Translations under genes and position numbers: made by a program
Notes under the pieces: generated by a model
Databases searched by the model: none
What the model saw: the letters and a program-made list of their open reading frames with translations, nothing else
What the model was told of the DNA's origin: nothing
DNA from: Bacteroidales bacterium
Lineage (GTDB): Bacteria; Bacteroidota; Bacteroidia; Bacteroidales; FEN-979
Reading direction: 5' to 3'
Assembly (NCBI GenBank): GCA_023231065.1
Contig: JALNWE010000013.1
Span: 1-55,466, forward strand
Length of the DNA stretch: 55,466 nt
In this document: in pieces, positions 25,210 to 33,942 of the stretch
Layout of the letters: every line of letters begins with the position of its first letter
Position numbering within the stretch: position 1 is the first letter of the stretch

Positions 25210-25731
25210 TTATTTGACAGGCCTGAAAATCGTGTATTTTCCCCGGACAATATTTTTCAGTTGCAGCTCACTCAGCCCCACTTTCCGTCCAGAAAAATTT
25301 GTATTCTGATGAGCTAAAACCAATTCACCTGTTTCTTTTATCTCATAGATAATTGCCGTGTGATGGCTCATGCTCTCCTCATACCGCCTGTTGCCTACCT
25401 GATATTTCACCTTTACTCCTTCAAACTGAATGATATCTCCCGGGCAGATACATTCCTTGTCAACCCTAACTTCCCGTCCGAACTTGTATTGTTTATCCCA
25501 TCGGGCCCCATTGGAATTGAGCGCAGCAGCTGCCAGGTCCCAGCACTCTCCCCTTCCGACGGTATGGCCGATATTGCTTTTTGCAAAGTCAACAATCTGT
25601 TGGTTCAGCGGAGGAATGCTGTCGCAATTACCCGAAAAACCTTCCGGAAATCTGAAAAAGGCATTACCTGAAATTTGTGAAAAAACAGGAAAAACCAGGA
25701 GAAGGACCAGAAAAAATTTCTGTATTTGCAT
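25210..25731 (-). CDS. Secreted CHAP/NlpC-like hydrolase fold protein
   Basis: This 173-residue protein has a signal peptide (about residues 1-22). GRGECWDLAAAALNSNGA (Cys about 63) and ESMSHHTAIIYEI (His about 124-125) give the Cys-then-His order of the CHAP/NlpC papain-like fold. ICPGDIIQFEGVK lies between them, as in those folds. ELVLAHQNTNFSGRKVGLSELQL and GKYTIFRPVK supply the last strands. The third catalytic residue cannot be chosen with confidence. Peptidoglycan or another envelope amide is a possible substrate. The small lipoprotein gene at 25771 lies 39 bp upstream on the same strand and could share its transcript. Confidence 0.55.
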   Translation of the reverse strand: MQIQKFFLVLLLVFPVFSQISGNAFFRFPEGFSGNCDSIPPLNQQIVDFAKSNIGHTVGRGECWDLAAAALNSNGARWDKQYKFGREVRVDKECICPGDIIQFEGVKVKYQVGNRRYEESMSHHTAIIYEIKETGELVLAHQNTNFSGRKVGLSELQLKNIVRGKYTIFRPVK

Positions 25732-25770
25732 TTTATAGTTTATGAACGGCAGATAACCGGTTCCCGGATT

Positions 25771-26079
25771 TTATTTTCTGCATTTTGAGGCTCCTTTTCC
25801 ACCTAAAAATCCCCAGCCGCCACTGCCAATCATAAATCCGAACGCATACCAGGCGCCATTATTGTTGGTGGCAAAAACGGAAACATCGTCCCTCCATAAC
25901 ATAGCGATGAGATCAATCGGGGCAATGATCCCATGCCAGAGACCAGCCCAGAATCCATACGGCTGTCCGCTGAGACAATCGCTCACAACCTGTTTGTTGG
26001 CACATCCTGCAAGAAAGACAAGACCAGCAACCAGGAGGACTGTAAACAATAATCCATAAAGGTTTTTCAAAGATTTCAT
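25771..26079 (-). CDS. Small lipoprotein of a Bacteroidota-type family
   Basis: This 102-residue protein has a lipoprotein signal (LLVAGLVFLAGC, Cys about 26). A short mature part follows with two amphipathic or hydrophobic stretches: FWAGLWHGIIAPIDLIAMLW, and WYAFGFMIGSGGWGFLGGKGA near the end. It ends KCRK. The WHGxxxPxxxI...W and GFxxGxGGWGFLGG pattern recurs in small proteins of unknown function across several phyla. The product probably sits in a membrane as a lipid-anchored protein dipping into the bilayer. It lies upstream of the CHAP-like gene on the same strand. Confidence 0.65.
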   Translation of the reverse strand: MKSLKNLYGLLFTVLLVAGLVFLAGCANKQVVSDCLSGQPYGFWAGLWHGIIAPIDLIAMLWRDDVSVFATNNNGAWYAFGFMIGSGGWGFLGGKGASKCRK

Positions 26080-26196
26080 AGGCCTAAGTTTTTAAGAATC
26101 AACAGGACAAATATAGCAGTTAACTCAATGTAAAATCATCTTGACAATTTTCTCATTGTCAGGTCATCCGGATTGAAACCAGGACTGACATTGATT

Positions 26197-29193
26197 TTAC
26201 AGTTTCACCAGGTTTTTAAACAGGATTTTATCGGCCGTGATTTTTTCAGGATTTCCGTATACACAAATAACGTCCTGCGAAAGGATGTCACTAACCAGCT
26301 TGGCAAAGCCGCGGATGTCTTCCGGTTGGGTTTTTAAGACTGCATCGCGATCTTCCTGGATATCCGAAGCTGTGCGTTTCATCAGGAACATCGTGACTGC
26401 CTGGTCTCCCTTTTGTGATGGGGTAAGGGGCGCATCCAGTTCGGCGATGGTGCCGATGATATAACGGGTCATGGTTGCTTTATCGGCTTCAAAATTCGAT
26501 AGATAGTCTGGCGTTGCCAGATAATTTTCGACAGTACTTTTCAGGTTGGGGTCGCGATAAGAACTGAATAAAAAAGATCCATTGGGCGTAATCGAGCTGA
26601 ATCCCCCGTATGCACCGCCAATTACCCGGATCCGGGTTTGGAGCCAATCGGTCGAAAGGATCTGGTTCAGGACGCGCATCTTGCCATTCCAGGAATATCC
26701 AAGTTTTTTAAAATTGTATCCTTCGATGACATATTGAACCTTGGAAGCTGCCATTAATCCTTCATTCTTTTTTTCCGGGTTGAGTGTCCACGTCTGGAAA
26801 ACCGGTTGTTGAAGCGGAAGTTCCCGGGAAAGGATTTCCATTGCTTTCCCGAATTCAGCCTGATCCGGTTTGGCGCAGGTCACCGATGAGATAAGATTAT
26901 CCCTGGTAAAGAGGAGGGAAGCTGTCTTTTTAAGATTTTCACTGATCTGGCTAACATTTTCATCGAAAGACTTCATAAGCTGGGTAACGAACCTGTAATA
27001 ATCAACGCCCGAAGACAGTTCATTGAACATTCCCTGATTGCTGAGGTAAGATTGCATCCGGCGGCTGGCAACCTGGTATCCATTTCCTTTGATATTGGCG
27101 TCAAGTTGAGACTGATGGCGCGACAGGACTGCTTTAAGCCTGTCGGTATCCGTGAAAATCGTCTGATTGAGGATTTCAGAGGTCAGGCCGGCGAGGGTGT
27201 CCAGCTTGACATTCATGACTTTGGATGTGACAACAAACTTAGGGATCAGCTTATTGTCGTCAAGATCTTCCTGAAAGCCCCTCAGGCTTGTGTAAAATCC
27301 TCCTGTATTGATATTCAAAGCTTTATTCAGCTCGGCAAAGGAATAGTTTTTAGTATTCAGCGATCCCAAAACATTGGCCAACAGGGATGCATAAGGGATC
27401 AGGTCCTGAGGGATCACCCGCAGATCAAAATAGTGATTGACATAAACCACTCCATTGGTGAAATCTTCATAGGTCAGGACCGGTATTCCGGCAAAGGTTG
27501 TCTGATGGGCAGTGTAAAAAGGCGCTTTGGGATCGATGTCACTGATATCTAACATCGGGATGGTCGCCAGCGCTTCGGGGGTGTCTTCCCTTTTTTGATA
27601 TTCGATCAGGTCGTTGGTCTCTTTGATCAATCCGGCTATCTGGCTGTCATCTAACGTCGATTTATAAACTTTTAGTTCTGCTTCGGTCTGCGCATTTCTT
27701 TCCGTTTCGAGACCTTGCTGGGGCTCAAGGCTAAGCAGCAGGGAATGGGGATTACCGATGAAATACTGACGGATGATCTTTTCCAGATAATCGGAAGTAA
27801 GGGATTTTTTGACTTCAGTCAAAGGTTTTTCATATTCCAGTCCCAGAAATGGGTCGTTGGCAAAAAACCAGCCTGGTAATGTCTGATATAGCCAGGTCAT
27901 TCCTTTCTGGGCGTCGTCACCTTCACGTAACCGGAATTCAATCCGGTTGATCACCCCCTCCACTTCTTTTTTGTCCAGTCCCTTGTCAGCCGCTGTTTTC
28001 AGTACGTCATTCACGATGGTGAGAAATTTTTCCTTATCAGCCGGGTTGGCATTCTGGGCCGTGATAACAATGACATTTTGTTTGAATCCGGAGTTGGAGG
28101 CATTTACATCCTGTCCGATACCGGCTTGTTGAAGGGCAAGACGCAATGGGGCGGATTCCTGGTTCACCAATACTTCGCATAGGATATCCAACGCCATGTT
28201 AAGGGTCTGATCGGTATTATGACCAGCAGTAAAACAATAGGCAAGATAAGTCTGGCCTTTTAAATCGGCGCCCTCCATCAGGGGATAGAAAGCGGTTATT
28301 TGCTTCATGGCAGGAAATGGTTTCTGGTCTTCAATGGTTGCGGGGCTGCCATTCTTTTGATAATGGTCCAGGTAAGCAGAATCAATAAAAGCCAGTTCTT
28401 TTTCCAGATTGCCGTTGCCATAAAGGTAAATGTAGCTGTTTTCGGGATGATAATATTTTTTGTGAAACTTGATGAAATCCTCCTGGGCCAGGGTTGGAAT
28501 AGCCATCGGATAACCTCCCGATTCATAACCGTATGCATTATCGGGAAAGAGGTTTTTAAAGATCTGGTACCATAATTCGCGGTTCGGATTCGAAAAAGCG
28601 CCCTTCATTTCGTTATAGACAACCCCTGTGTATTGTACCGGTTCATCTTTACCGGCCAATGCATGATGCCACCCTTCCTGTTTCAGGATTCTGGGATCGG
28701 TATAGATCAAAGGATTAAAAACCGCGTCAAGATAAATATGCATCAGGTTGAAATAGTCTTTATCATTCATACTGGCCACGGGGTACATTGTAAAATCCTT
28801 AGAGGTCATGGCATTCAGAAAAGTATTAAGCGAGCCTTTGGACAGAACATCGAATGGGCTCTTCACGGGAAAATTTTTCGAACCGTTCAGGACCGAATGT
28901 TCCATGATGTGGGGGGCCCCGTTATCCGATTCAGGGAACGTCTTGAAAGTAATGCCGAATGTTTTATTGGGATCGTCGGATGCAATTTTAATCAACCGGG
29001 CGCCGCTTTTTTCATGCTCAAAGCAAAGGACTTCCGCGTTAACCTCTTTCACAAACCGTTTTTCAATCAAACGGAAACCGTGATAATTTTTCTTTTCCAT
29101 AAAAGATGTTAATAATAAGATACAAACTGGCGCTGCAATAGATAACGCAACAATGTTCAAACAATTTTGAAACCTGACATTCATTTTTCTCAT
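26197..29193 (-). CDS. M16 insulinase-family metallopeptidase (PreP-like)
   Basis: This 998-residue protein is the one-chain M16C (presequence protease, PreP) type. The inverted zinc motif is HIMEH (His95, Glu98, His99), with the downstream glutamate in VVYNEMKGAFSN. The two M16 halves are joined by a helical linker, with typical blocks GAYGGFSSITPNGSFLFSSYRDPN and GQTYLAYCF. Such enzymes degrade unfolded peptides within a closing chamber. I chose the ATG at 29193 because a promoter with a 19-base spacer lies directly before it and would not include the TTG at 29250. This start gives a leader with a hydrophobic segment (NIVALSIAAPVCILLLTSF), so export is possible. An ATG at 29100 would give a cytosolic form. 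Confidence 0.85.
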   Translation of the reverse strand: MRKMNVRFQNCLNIVALSIAAPVCILLLTSFMEKKNYHGFRLIEKRFVKEVNAEVLCFEHEKSGARLIKIASDDPNKTFGITFKTFPESDNGAPHIMEHSVLNGSKNFPVKSPFDVLSKGSLNTFLNAMTSKDFTMYPVASMNDKDYFNLMHIYLDAVFNPLIYTDPRILKQEGWHHALAGKDEPVQYTGVVYNEMKGAFSNPNRELWYQIFKNLFPDNAYGYESGGYPMAIPTLAQEDFIKFHKKYYHPENSYIYLYGNGNLEKELAFIDSAYLDHYQKNGSPATIEDQKPFPAMKQITAFYPLMEGADLKGQTYLAYCFTAGHNTDQTLNMALDILCEVLVNQESAPLRLALQQAGIGQDVNASNSGFKQNVIVITAQNANPADKEKFLTIVNDVLKTAADKGLDKKEVEGVINRIEFRLREGDDAQKGMTWLYQTLPGWFFANDPFLGLEYEKPLTEVKKSLTSDYLEKIIRQYFIGNPHSLLLSLEPQQGLETERNAQTEAELKVYKSTLDDSQIAGLIKETNDLIEYQKREDTPEALATIPMLDISDIDPKAPFYTAHQTTFAGIPVLTYEDFTNGVVYVNHYFDLRVIPQDLIPYASLLANVLGSLNTKNYSFAELNKALNINTGGFYTSLRGFQEDLDDNKLIPKFVVTSKVMNVKLDTLAGLTSEILNQTIFTDTDRLKAVLSRHQSQLDANIKGNGYQVASRRMQSYLSNQGMFNELSSGVDYYRFVTQLMKSFDENVSQISENLKKTASLLFTRDNLISSVTCAKPDQAEFGKAMEILSRELPLQQPVFQTWTLNPEKKNEGLMAASKVQYVIEGYNFKKLGYSWNGKMRVLNQILSTDWLQTRIRVIGGAYGGFSSITPNGSFLFSSYRDPNLKSTVENYLATPDYLSNFEADKATMTRYIIGTIAELDAPLTPSQKGDQAVTMFLMKRTASDIQEDRDAVLKTQPEDIRGFAKLVSDILSQDVICVYGNPEKITADKILFKNLVKL

Positions 29194-29220
29194 CGTCTTA
29201 GTATTTGGATGGACCGGAAC

Positions 29221-29251
29221 GCAAATTATGGAAGAAATCAGAAACGGCAAA
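29221..29251 (-). promoter_or_regulatory. Promoter of the M16 peptidase gene
   Basis: On the minus strand TTTG (29248-29251), a 19-base spacer and TAATTTGC (29221-29228) match the Bacteroidota consensus at the usual spacing. The predicted start near 29214 leaves a leader of about 20 bases before the ATG at 29193. Confidence 0.5.
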
Positions 29252-29311
29252 ATATTTTCGTCACCCGGTATAAAGTACTCGATGAATGATATAACCTCAC
29301 GGATTTTAAAT

Positions 29312-29319
29312 TATATTTG
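29312..29319 (+). promoter_or_regulatory. -7 promoter element of the 29365 gene
   Basis: TATATTTG is a perfect TAnnTTTG box. The start would be near 29326, so the ATG at 29365 is preferred and the in-frame TTG at 29317, inside the box, is excluded. Confidence 0.45.
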
Positions 29320-29364
29320 AAGTCCGTTCATAATGCGGTCCTGCTAAAAATAAAATTGTTATAC

Positions 29365-30222
29365 ATGAGAAACGCGTGGAAATTTTTACTGATTTTTTTA
29401 TGGAGCCCTGTCTTCTTGTTTTCACAAACCTTACAACCGTTGAGTGGCGATGACTTCCCCGAGGCTATTGTTACCCATCCCCTCACCTATGATCAAGAAT
29501 CGATCTGGGACTATCTAAATTCAGGAGAGGACCTTTATCTCGAATATGGCTTTATACTGATGATGGAACAGGAAGTGATATGGGAAAATGAAAAAGTTCG
29601 GGTTGAAGTTTACCAGATGGGGAGCCCTGAAGAAGCTTTCGGGATTTACTCGCTTTCGGTTATCAAATGCCAGATGCGCGATACCCTCAGCCGTTTTGAC
29701 TGCTCCAGTGCGTTCCAGTACCAGGCTGCCTATGGTGACTTGTATATTTTAATCACCTGCGAATCAAATCCAGAATCGGCACGGCAGCATTTTTTTCCGG
29801 TTGCCCTTGCTTTGATGAAGAAAAACCAACGTCAGGGTTTCGATTTACCGGATCCGTTTAATTTACCGGAAATTAAAAAAGGTAGCAGTAACCTGGCCTT
29901 TATCCAGGGCCCCATTGGATTACAAAATTGTATGTTCCCATTCCAGGACTTGTTTTTAAGAATTCGTTTCAGGATGTATGCCACCTTGCTGACCCAATCC
30001 GACCTGGATATTTATTTTTCGCAAATCGCCTTTCAAACCCCGGATGATCAGCTCTTGTTCCTGGGATGTGCCGGATTAATGAAAGGGAATATGCCAATTC
30101 CCAACACAAACAACAACGATGGTCTATACCGGGAATATAAGCAGCTTGACGCGCAAACCATCTATTTCTTACAAAGTCAGGAACCTTATCCGATTGATAT
30201 GTTGATAAATCCGGGAAACTGA
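29365..30222 (+). CDS. Secreted protein of unknown function (DUF6599-like)
   Basis: This 285-residue protein has a signal peptide (NAWKFLLIFLWSPVFLFSQ). The mature part carries blocks I associate with DUF6599-type proteins: DLYLEYGFILMMEQEV near the start, VEVYQMGSPEEAFGIYSL (a conserved aromatic-rich turn), and paired RIRF / DLYILITCES strands. Long alternating strands suggest a beta-rich periplasmic fold. No catalytic or metal motif is visible. The family name is a memory-based guess and should be checked by a profile search. The gene has its own promoter, diverges from the M16 peptidase gene and converges on rodA with a 17-bp gap. Confidence 0.55.
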   Translation: MRNAWKFLLIFLWSPVFLFSQTLQPLSGDDFPEAIVTHPLTYDQESIWDYLNSGEDLYLEYGFILMMEQEVIWENEKVRVEVYQMGSPEEAFGIYSLSVIKCQMRDTLSRFDCSSAFQYQAAYGDLYILITCESNPESARQHFFPVALALMKKNQRQGFDLPDPFNLPEIKKGSSNLAFIQGPIGLQNCMFPFQDLFLRIRFRMYATLLTQSDLDIYFSQIAFQTPDDQLLFLGCAGLMKGNMPIPNTNNNDGLYREYKQLDAQTIYFLQSQEPYPIDMLINPGN

Positions 30223-30239
30223 AACAATCCGGATCTGTT

Positions 30240-31499
30240 TTAGATCAATTCATGACGATAAGAATCCTGGCGGATAAAAATAAACAACAAGAGGGTAAAA
30301 GCCCATAGCGAAGATCCTCCGTAACTGACAAAAGGCAGCGGTATCCCTATCACAGGCAATAATCCGAGCGTCATTCCGATGTTAATGGCAAAATGAAAAA
30401 ATAAAACGGAAGCAACCCCATATCCGTAAAATCGCGCAAACCGCGATCGTTGCTTTTCGGCGCTTAAAATAATCCGTATAAACAAGAAAACGTACAGGAT
30501 CACCAATAAACTGGAACCAAGAAACCCCTGTTCTTCCCCGATGGTGCAAAAAATAAAATCGGTACTTTGTTCCGGTACAAAATTATATTTGGTCTGGGTC
30601 CCCTGTAAAAAACCTTTCCCAAAAAACCTTCCCGACCCGATGGCAATCAGTGATTGATTGACATTATAACCTGCTCCCTTCAGATCGATTTCCTGTCCTA
30701 CCAATACATAGATCCGGTCACGCTGATGTTTTTCCAGAATATGGTTGACACCGTAATCGACAGAAAAAACGAAACCGGTAGAGGCCAGAAAAACAAGAAT
30801 GATGATCAAGATATTCTTTAACCTGCGTTTTATAAAAAATAAAGCGATCAACGCCATGACGAGAAGACATCCGGTAAGAAGGAGTTTGGGTACCAGCAGC
30901 GAAAGGATGGCCAGGGCAGGAAGGATAATAATGGTGAGGGGAACATAGCCTGAAAGCCCGGCCCGGTATAGCACCAGGACCAGTGCAAAAAAGACAATGG
31001 CAGAGCCCGTATCATGTTGCAGGAAAACAATCAGGGTTGGGGCCAGGATGATCAGGGAAGCGATAACAAGGTTGCTGAACTTCCGGATATCGACGTCCAG
31101 GGCGCTCAGATATTTGGCCAATGCCAGGCAGGTCGCCATTTTGGCAAATTCTGCCGGTTGGATGCCAAAACCGCCTATGGCAAACCAACCTTTTGACCCA
31201 CTGATTTCCCGGCCGGAAAAAATAACGAGGATCAGAAAAAACAGGAAGAATCCATAAATAAAATAAGAAAACTGAGAAAAGAATTTCGGATCGATGATAA
31301 GGGTTCCCAAAGCAAGAAGAAAAGCCGCGAGGATGAAGATCATCTGTTTACCGTATTTCTGGCTCAGGTCGAAAATGTGATGATGCGATTCGTCATAAAC
31401 TGCTGCATAAATATTCAGCCAGCCCGCGATCACCAGCGCCAGGTAAATTCCGACAAGGACCCAGTCAATCCTGTAAAATATCCCTCTGTTCTCTCTCAT
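30240..31499 (-). CDS. rodA: Peptidoglycan glycosyltransferase RodA
   Basis: This 419-residue SEDS protein has about ten membrane segments. It polymerises lipid II into glycan strands for cell elongation. SEDS landmarks are GWLNIYAAVYDE at the start, SKGWFAIGGFGIQPAEFAKMA around residues 110-130 (the family W-I-x(8-10)-QPSE-like block), and FLQHDTGSAIVFF with the conserved Asp. GAGYNVNQSLIAIGSGRFFGKG and QSTDFIFCTIGEEQGFLGS follow, and GIPLPFVSYGGSS closes the protein. Its start overlaps the end of the PBP2 gene by 35 bp, so the SEDS polymerase and its transpeptidase partner are translationally coupled. No mreBCD genes are next to the pair. Confidence 0.95.
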   Translation of the reverse strand: MRENRGIFYRIDWVLVGIYLALVIAGWLNIYAAVYDESHHHIFDLSQKYGKQMIFILAAFLLALGTLIIDPKFFSQFSYFIYGFFLFFLILVIFSGREISGSKGWFAIGGFGIQPAEFAKMATCLALAKYLSALDVDIRKFSNLVIASLIILAPTLIVFLQHDTGSAIVFFALVLVLYRAGLSGYVPLTIIILPALAILSLLVPKLLLTGCLLVMALIALFFIKRRLKNILIIILVFLASTGFVFSVDYGVNHILEKHQRDRIYVLVGQEIDLKGAGYNVNQSLIAIGSGRFFGKGFLQGTQTKYNFVPEQSTDFIFCTIGEEQGFLGSSLLVILYVFLFIRIILSAEKQRSRFARFYGYGVASVLFFHFAINIGMTLGLLPVIGIPLPFVSYGGSSLWAFTLLLFIFIRQDSYRHELI

Positions 31500-33330
31500 T
31501 TCCAGGTACTTTTCCGTTGATTAGATTTCCATTGATCATACGTTCTTCCAGATCTTTGCGCGTGACTTTCCGTTTCAGGTATTTTTCAATCATCAGACTC
31601 GCGATCGGGGCAGCCCAGGTGGCCCCAAAACCGGCATTTTCACAAACAACAGAAATGGCGATCCGGGGATTTTCACGGGGAGCAAAAGCAATAAAGATCG
31701 AGTGATTTTTCCCATGCGGGTTTTGGGCGGTGCCGGTCTTTCCGCAAACCGTTATACTGTCTATCTGTGCGCCTCTTGCGGTGCCGGCAGTGACAACGTT
31801 GGCCATTCCTTCAATGACAACATCAAAATAGGAGGCGTCAACGCTGACGATTTTTTTGGTCATAAAAGCCTGGTTCAGACTGTCTTTACGACCTATAGCC
31901 CGTATGATGTGAGGAGTATAAAACCATCCTTTATTGGCAATGAGGCAAGCCAGATTAGCCAGTTGAACGGGAGTGATCCCGATTTCCCCCTGTCCGATTC
32001 CCAGGGATATAATGGTCATTGCCCGCCACCTGTTCTTCCCGTGATATTTATCATAATAAGCTGCCGTTGGAATATTCCCGTTCAACTCGTTGGGAATATC
32101 AATTCCTAACTTCTTGCCAAAACCAAAGGAAAGAGCAAGTTTTCGCCAATGTTCAAAAGCGGCCCGTGTATTGACATAAGATTTATTGTCCATGATCGAT
32201 TTGAACACCCGGCAAAAATAAGTGTTACAGGAGATCTGAATACCCCCGGCCAGATCAAGGGGAGAGGGATGAGCATGGCAGGCAACCACTTTCCCGTTGC
32301 CGATAGGGAAGCCTCCGGGACAACTGTAGCGGGTTTCGGGAGTGAGTACCCCTTCCTGCTGACCAATCAGGGCATCTACCAGTTTGAAGGTTGATCCCGG
32401 GGGATAACTCGCCATCAAAGCCCTGTTAAAAAGCGGATTGAAAACAGTATCCTGCAGTAGGAGGGTGTAATTTTTTTTCCGGATATTGCCCACCAACAGG
32501 TTGGGGTCATACGAAGGGCTGGAAACGATACACAGGATTTCGCCGGTAGATGGTTCAATGGCGACAATACTTCCTTTTTTATTGGTCATAAGCTGTTCTC
32601 CATAAAGCTGAAGATCAGCATCCATGGACGAGAACAGATCAATCCCTGCCACTGAAGTGGTATCATATTTTCCTTCCCTGAAACTTCCCTTATCCCGGTT
32701 AAGTACATCAAAAACCCTTATTTTCATCCCTTTTTTACCACGAAGAACCTCCTCATAAGACTTTTCAATGCCGCTGATACCAATATAATCCCCCGATTTA
32801 TAATAAGAATTTTTAGCGATGAGATCCGGTCCTGCCTCCCCGATATAGCCTAATGTATGGGCTGCAACAGAATAGGTGTATTTTCGAAGGGTACGCAACT
32901 GGACGAAAAAACCAGGGAAACGAAACAGTTTTTCTTCCAGATAACCATAATTCTCTCTTGTAATTTGTGCTTCAAAAATAGAGGGCCTGTAAGGGGAATA
33001 ATTGCGGGCTTTTTCAAGCCTCCGGATAAATTCCTGTTTATCAATGCCAATTAACTCGCATAAAGCAGCCGTATCGGGCTTTTTTACCTGTCGTGGTATC
33101 ACCATTAAATCATAAGCAGCTTCATTATATACCAGTAGTTTCCCGAAACGGTCGAAAATCAATCCCCGTGCGGGGTATTGGGTCATATAGCGCAGGACAT
33201 TATTATTGGCCGAAAGGATGTATTTATCGACCAGGATCTGAACATAGAACAACCGAACCAGGAAAAAAAAGCCGATCAGTGCGAAAAATCCGATAATGAT
33301 GTATTTCCGGTTTGCCAATACCCTTTCCAT
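31465..33330 (-). CDS. mrdA: Penicillin-binding protein 2 (elongation transpeptidase)
   Basis: This 621-residue class B PBP has one membrane anchor (about residues 10-30), a PBP dimer domain and a transpeptidase domain. The catalytic motifs are STFK (Ser313, Lys316), SCN (Ser367, Asn369) and KTG (531-533). Length and order fit PBP2 of the elongasome, partner of RodA, whose gene overlaps its 3' end by 35 bp. It cross-links the glycan strands that RodA makes on the periplasmic face. The ATG at 33330 lies 5 bp after the stop of the lipoprotein gene, so the three genes are probably one operon. Confidence 0.95.
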   Translation of the reverse strand: MERVLANRKYIIIGFFALIGFFFLVRLFYVQILVDKYILSANNNVLRYMTQYPARGLIFDRFGKLLVYNEAAYDLMVIPRQVKKPDTAALCELIGIDKQEFIRRLEKARNYSPYRPSIFEAQITRENYGYLEEKLFRFPGFFVQLRTLRKYTYSVAAHTLGYIGEAGPDLIAKNSYYKSGDYIGISGIEKSYEEVLRGKKGMKIRVFDVLNRDKGSFREGKYDTTSVAGIDLFSSMDADLQLYGEQLMTNKKGSIVAIEPSTGEILCIVSSPSYDPNLLVGNIRKKNYTLLLQDTVFNPLFNRALMASYPPGSTFKLVDALIGQQEGVLTPETRYSCPGGFPIGNGKVVACHAHPSPLDLAGGIQISCNTYFCRVFKSIMDNKSYVNTRAAFEHWRKLALSFGFGKKLGIDIPNELNGNIPTAAYYDKYHGKNRWRAMTIISLGIGQGEIGITPVQLANLACLIANKGWFYTPHIIRAIGRKDSLNQAFMTKKIVSVDASYFDVVIEGMANVVTAGTARGAQIDSITVCGKTGTAQNPHGKNHSIFIAFAPRENPRIAISVVCENAGFGATWAAPIASLMIEKYLKRKVTRKDLEERMINGNLINGKVPGNEREQRDILQD

Positions 33331-33335
33331 CGATG

Positions 33336-33860
33336 TTAGTGTCTTCTGAGAATGATGGGGGGTGTGGAGTCGATATTGCTTTTATTTAACGCGCGGTCGT
33401 ATATGAAAAACACGAACTTGATCGTGTCATATACAGGAGCCGGGTTGAGTTGCATGGTATCAACAATGATCCCCTTGATCGCTTTATTCGGATAATCGGG
33501 GGTGAGATAGGGGATCCTGACGCTGAATGGCGGATCCAGTATGACTTTTACAAATTGTCCTTGTTGTTTTTCATAATAATCGATCACCAGATTGTAATAG
33601 TAATCCCCGCTTTTTTCATAAGGAGGAAGGGTATCGCCCGAACCGAGACCGATATCTCCGTTCCCGTCAGTGAATGAAAAAGTAAGAAACCCGCTCTTGG
33701 CAATTTTCGTGGTATCGAAAATGGTCGTGAATTCCCGGAATTCAATTTCCGGGAATTCGGGATAACTCTCCTTTTTCATACAGGATGATAAAAACAATAA
33801 GCCCGTTACCAGGGCGGTCCCACCCGCAATCCGAAACTTCTGATACCACTTGTGAACCAT
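33336..33860 (-). CDS. Lipoprotein of unknown function, upstream of mrdA-rodA
   Basis: This 174-residue protein has a lipoprotein signal (ALVTGLLFLSSC). The mature part contains a calcium-like turn, FSFTDGNGDIGLGSGDT, and the strands YYYNLVIDYYEKQQGQF and IKFVFFIYDRALNKSN. It ends PIILRRH. The FxDGDGDIG loop is common in Bacteroidota lipoproteins; their function is unknown. I used the ATG at 33860 because the 9 extra residues from 33887 do not look like a signal and would lie close to the start point of transcription. The position suggests a link to the elongation machinery, though this may be chance. Confidence 0.65.
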   Translation of the reverse strand: MVHKWYQKFRIAGGTALVTGLLFLSSCMKKESYPEFPEIEFREFTTIFDTTKIAKSGFLTFSFTDGNGDIGLGSGDTLPPYEKSGDYYYNLVIDYYEKQQGQFVKVILDPPFSVRIPYLTPDYPNKAIKGIIVDTMQLNPAPVYDTIKFVFFIYDRALNKSNIDSTPPIILRRH

Positions 33861-33887
33861 GAAACCATTGAATTGAAAGCAAAACAT

Positions 33888-33909
33888 TACCTTTGCGTGC
33901 GCAAAATTA
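33888..33909. promoter_or_regulatory. Overlapping divergent promoters (lipoprotein-mrdA-rodA and LuxE-like gene)
   Basis: The plus strand has TACCTTTG at 33888-33895 with a TTG 17 bases upstream, serving the gene at 33943. The minus strand has TAATTTTG at 33902-33909, serving the lipoprotein gene. The two -7 boxes face each other only 6 bases apart, so RNA polymerase could occupy only one at a time. Confidence 0.5.
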
Positions 33910-33942
33910 CGATATTTTCAGTTTAGCGATTGAAAACAAATC

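Noticed and set aside
29194..29250. TTG at 29250 as the start of the M16 peptidase
   Set aside because: It lies upstream of the predicted transcription start, at the promoter -33 element, and adds residues unlike a signal peptide.
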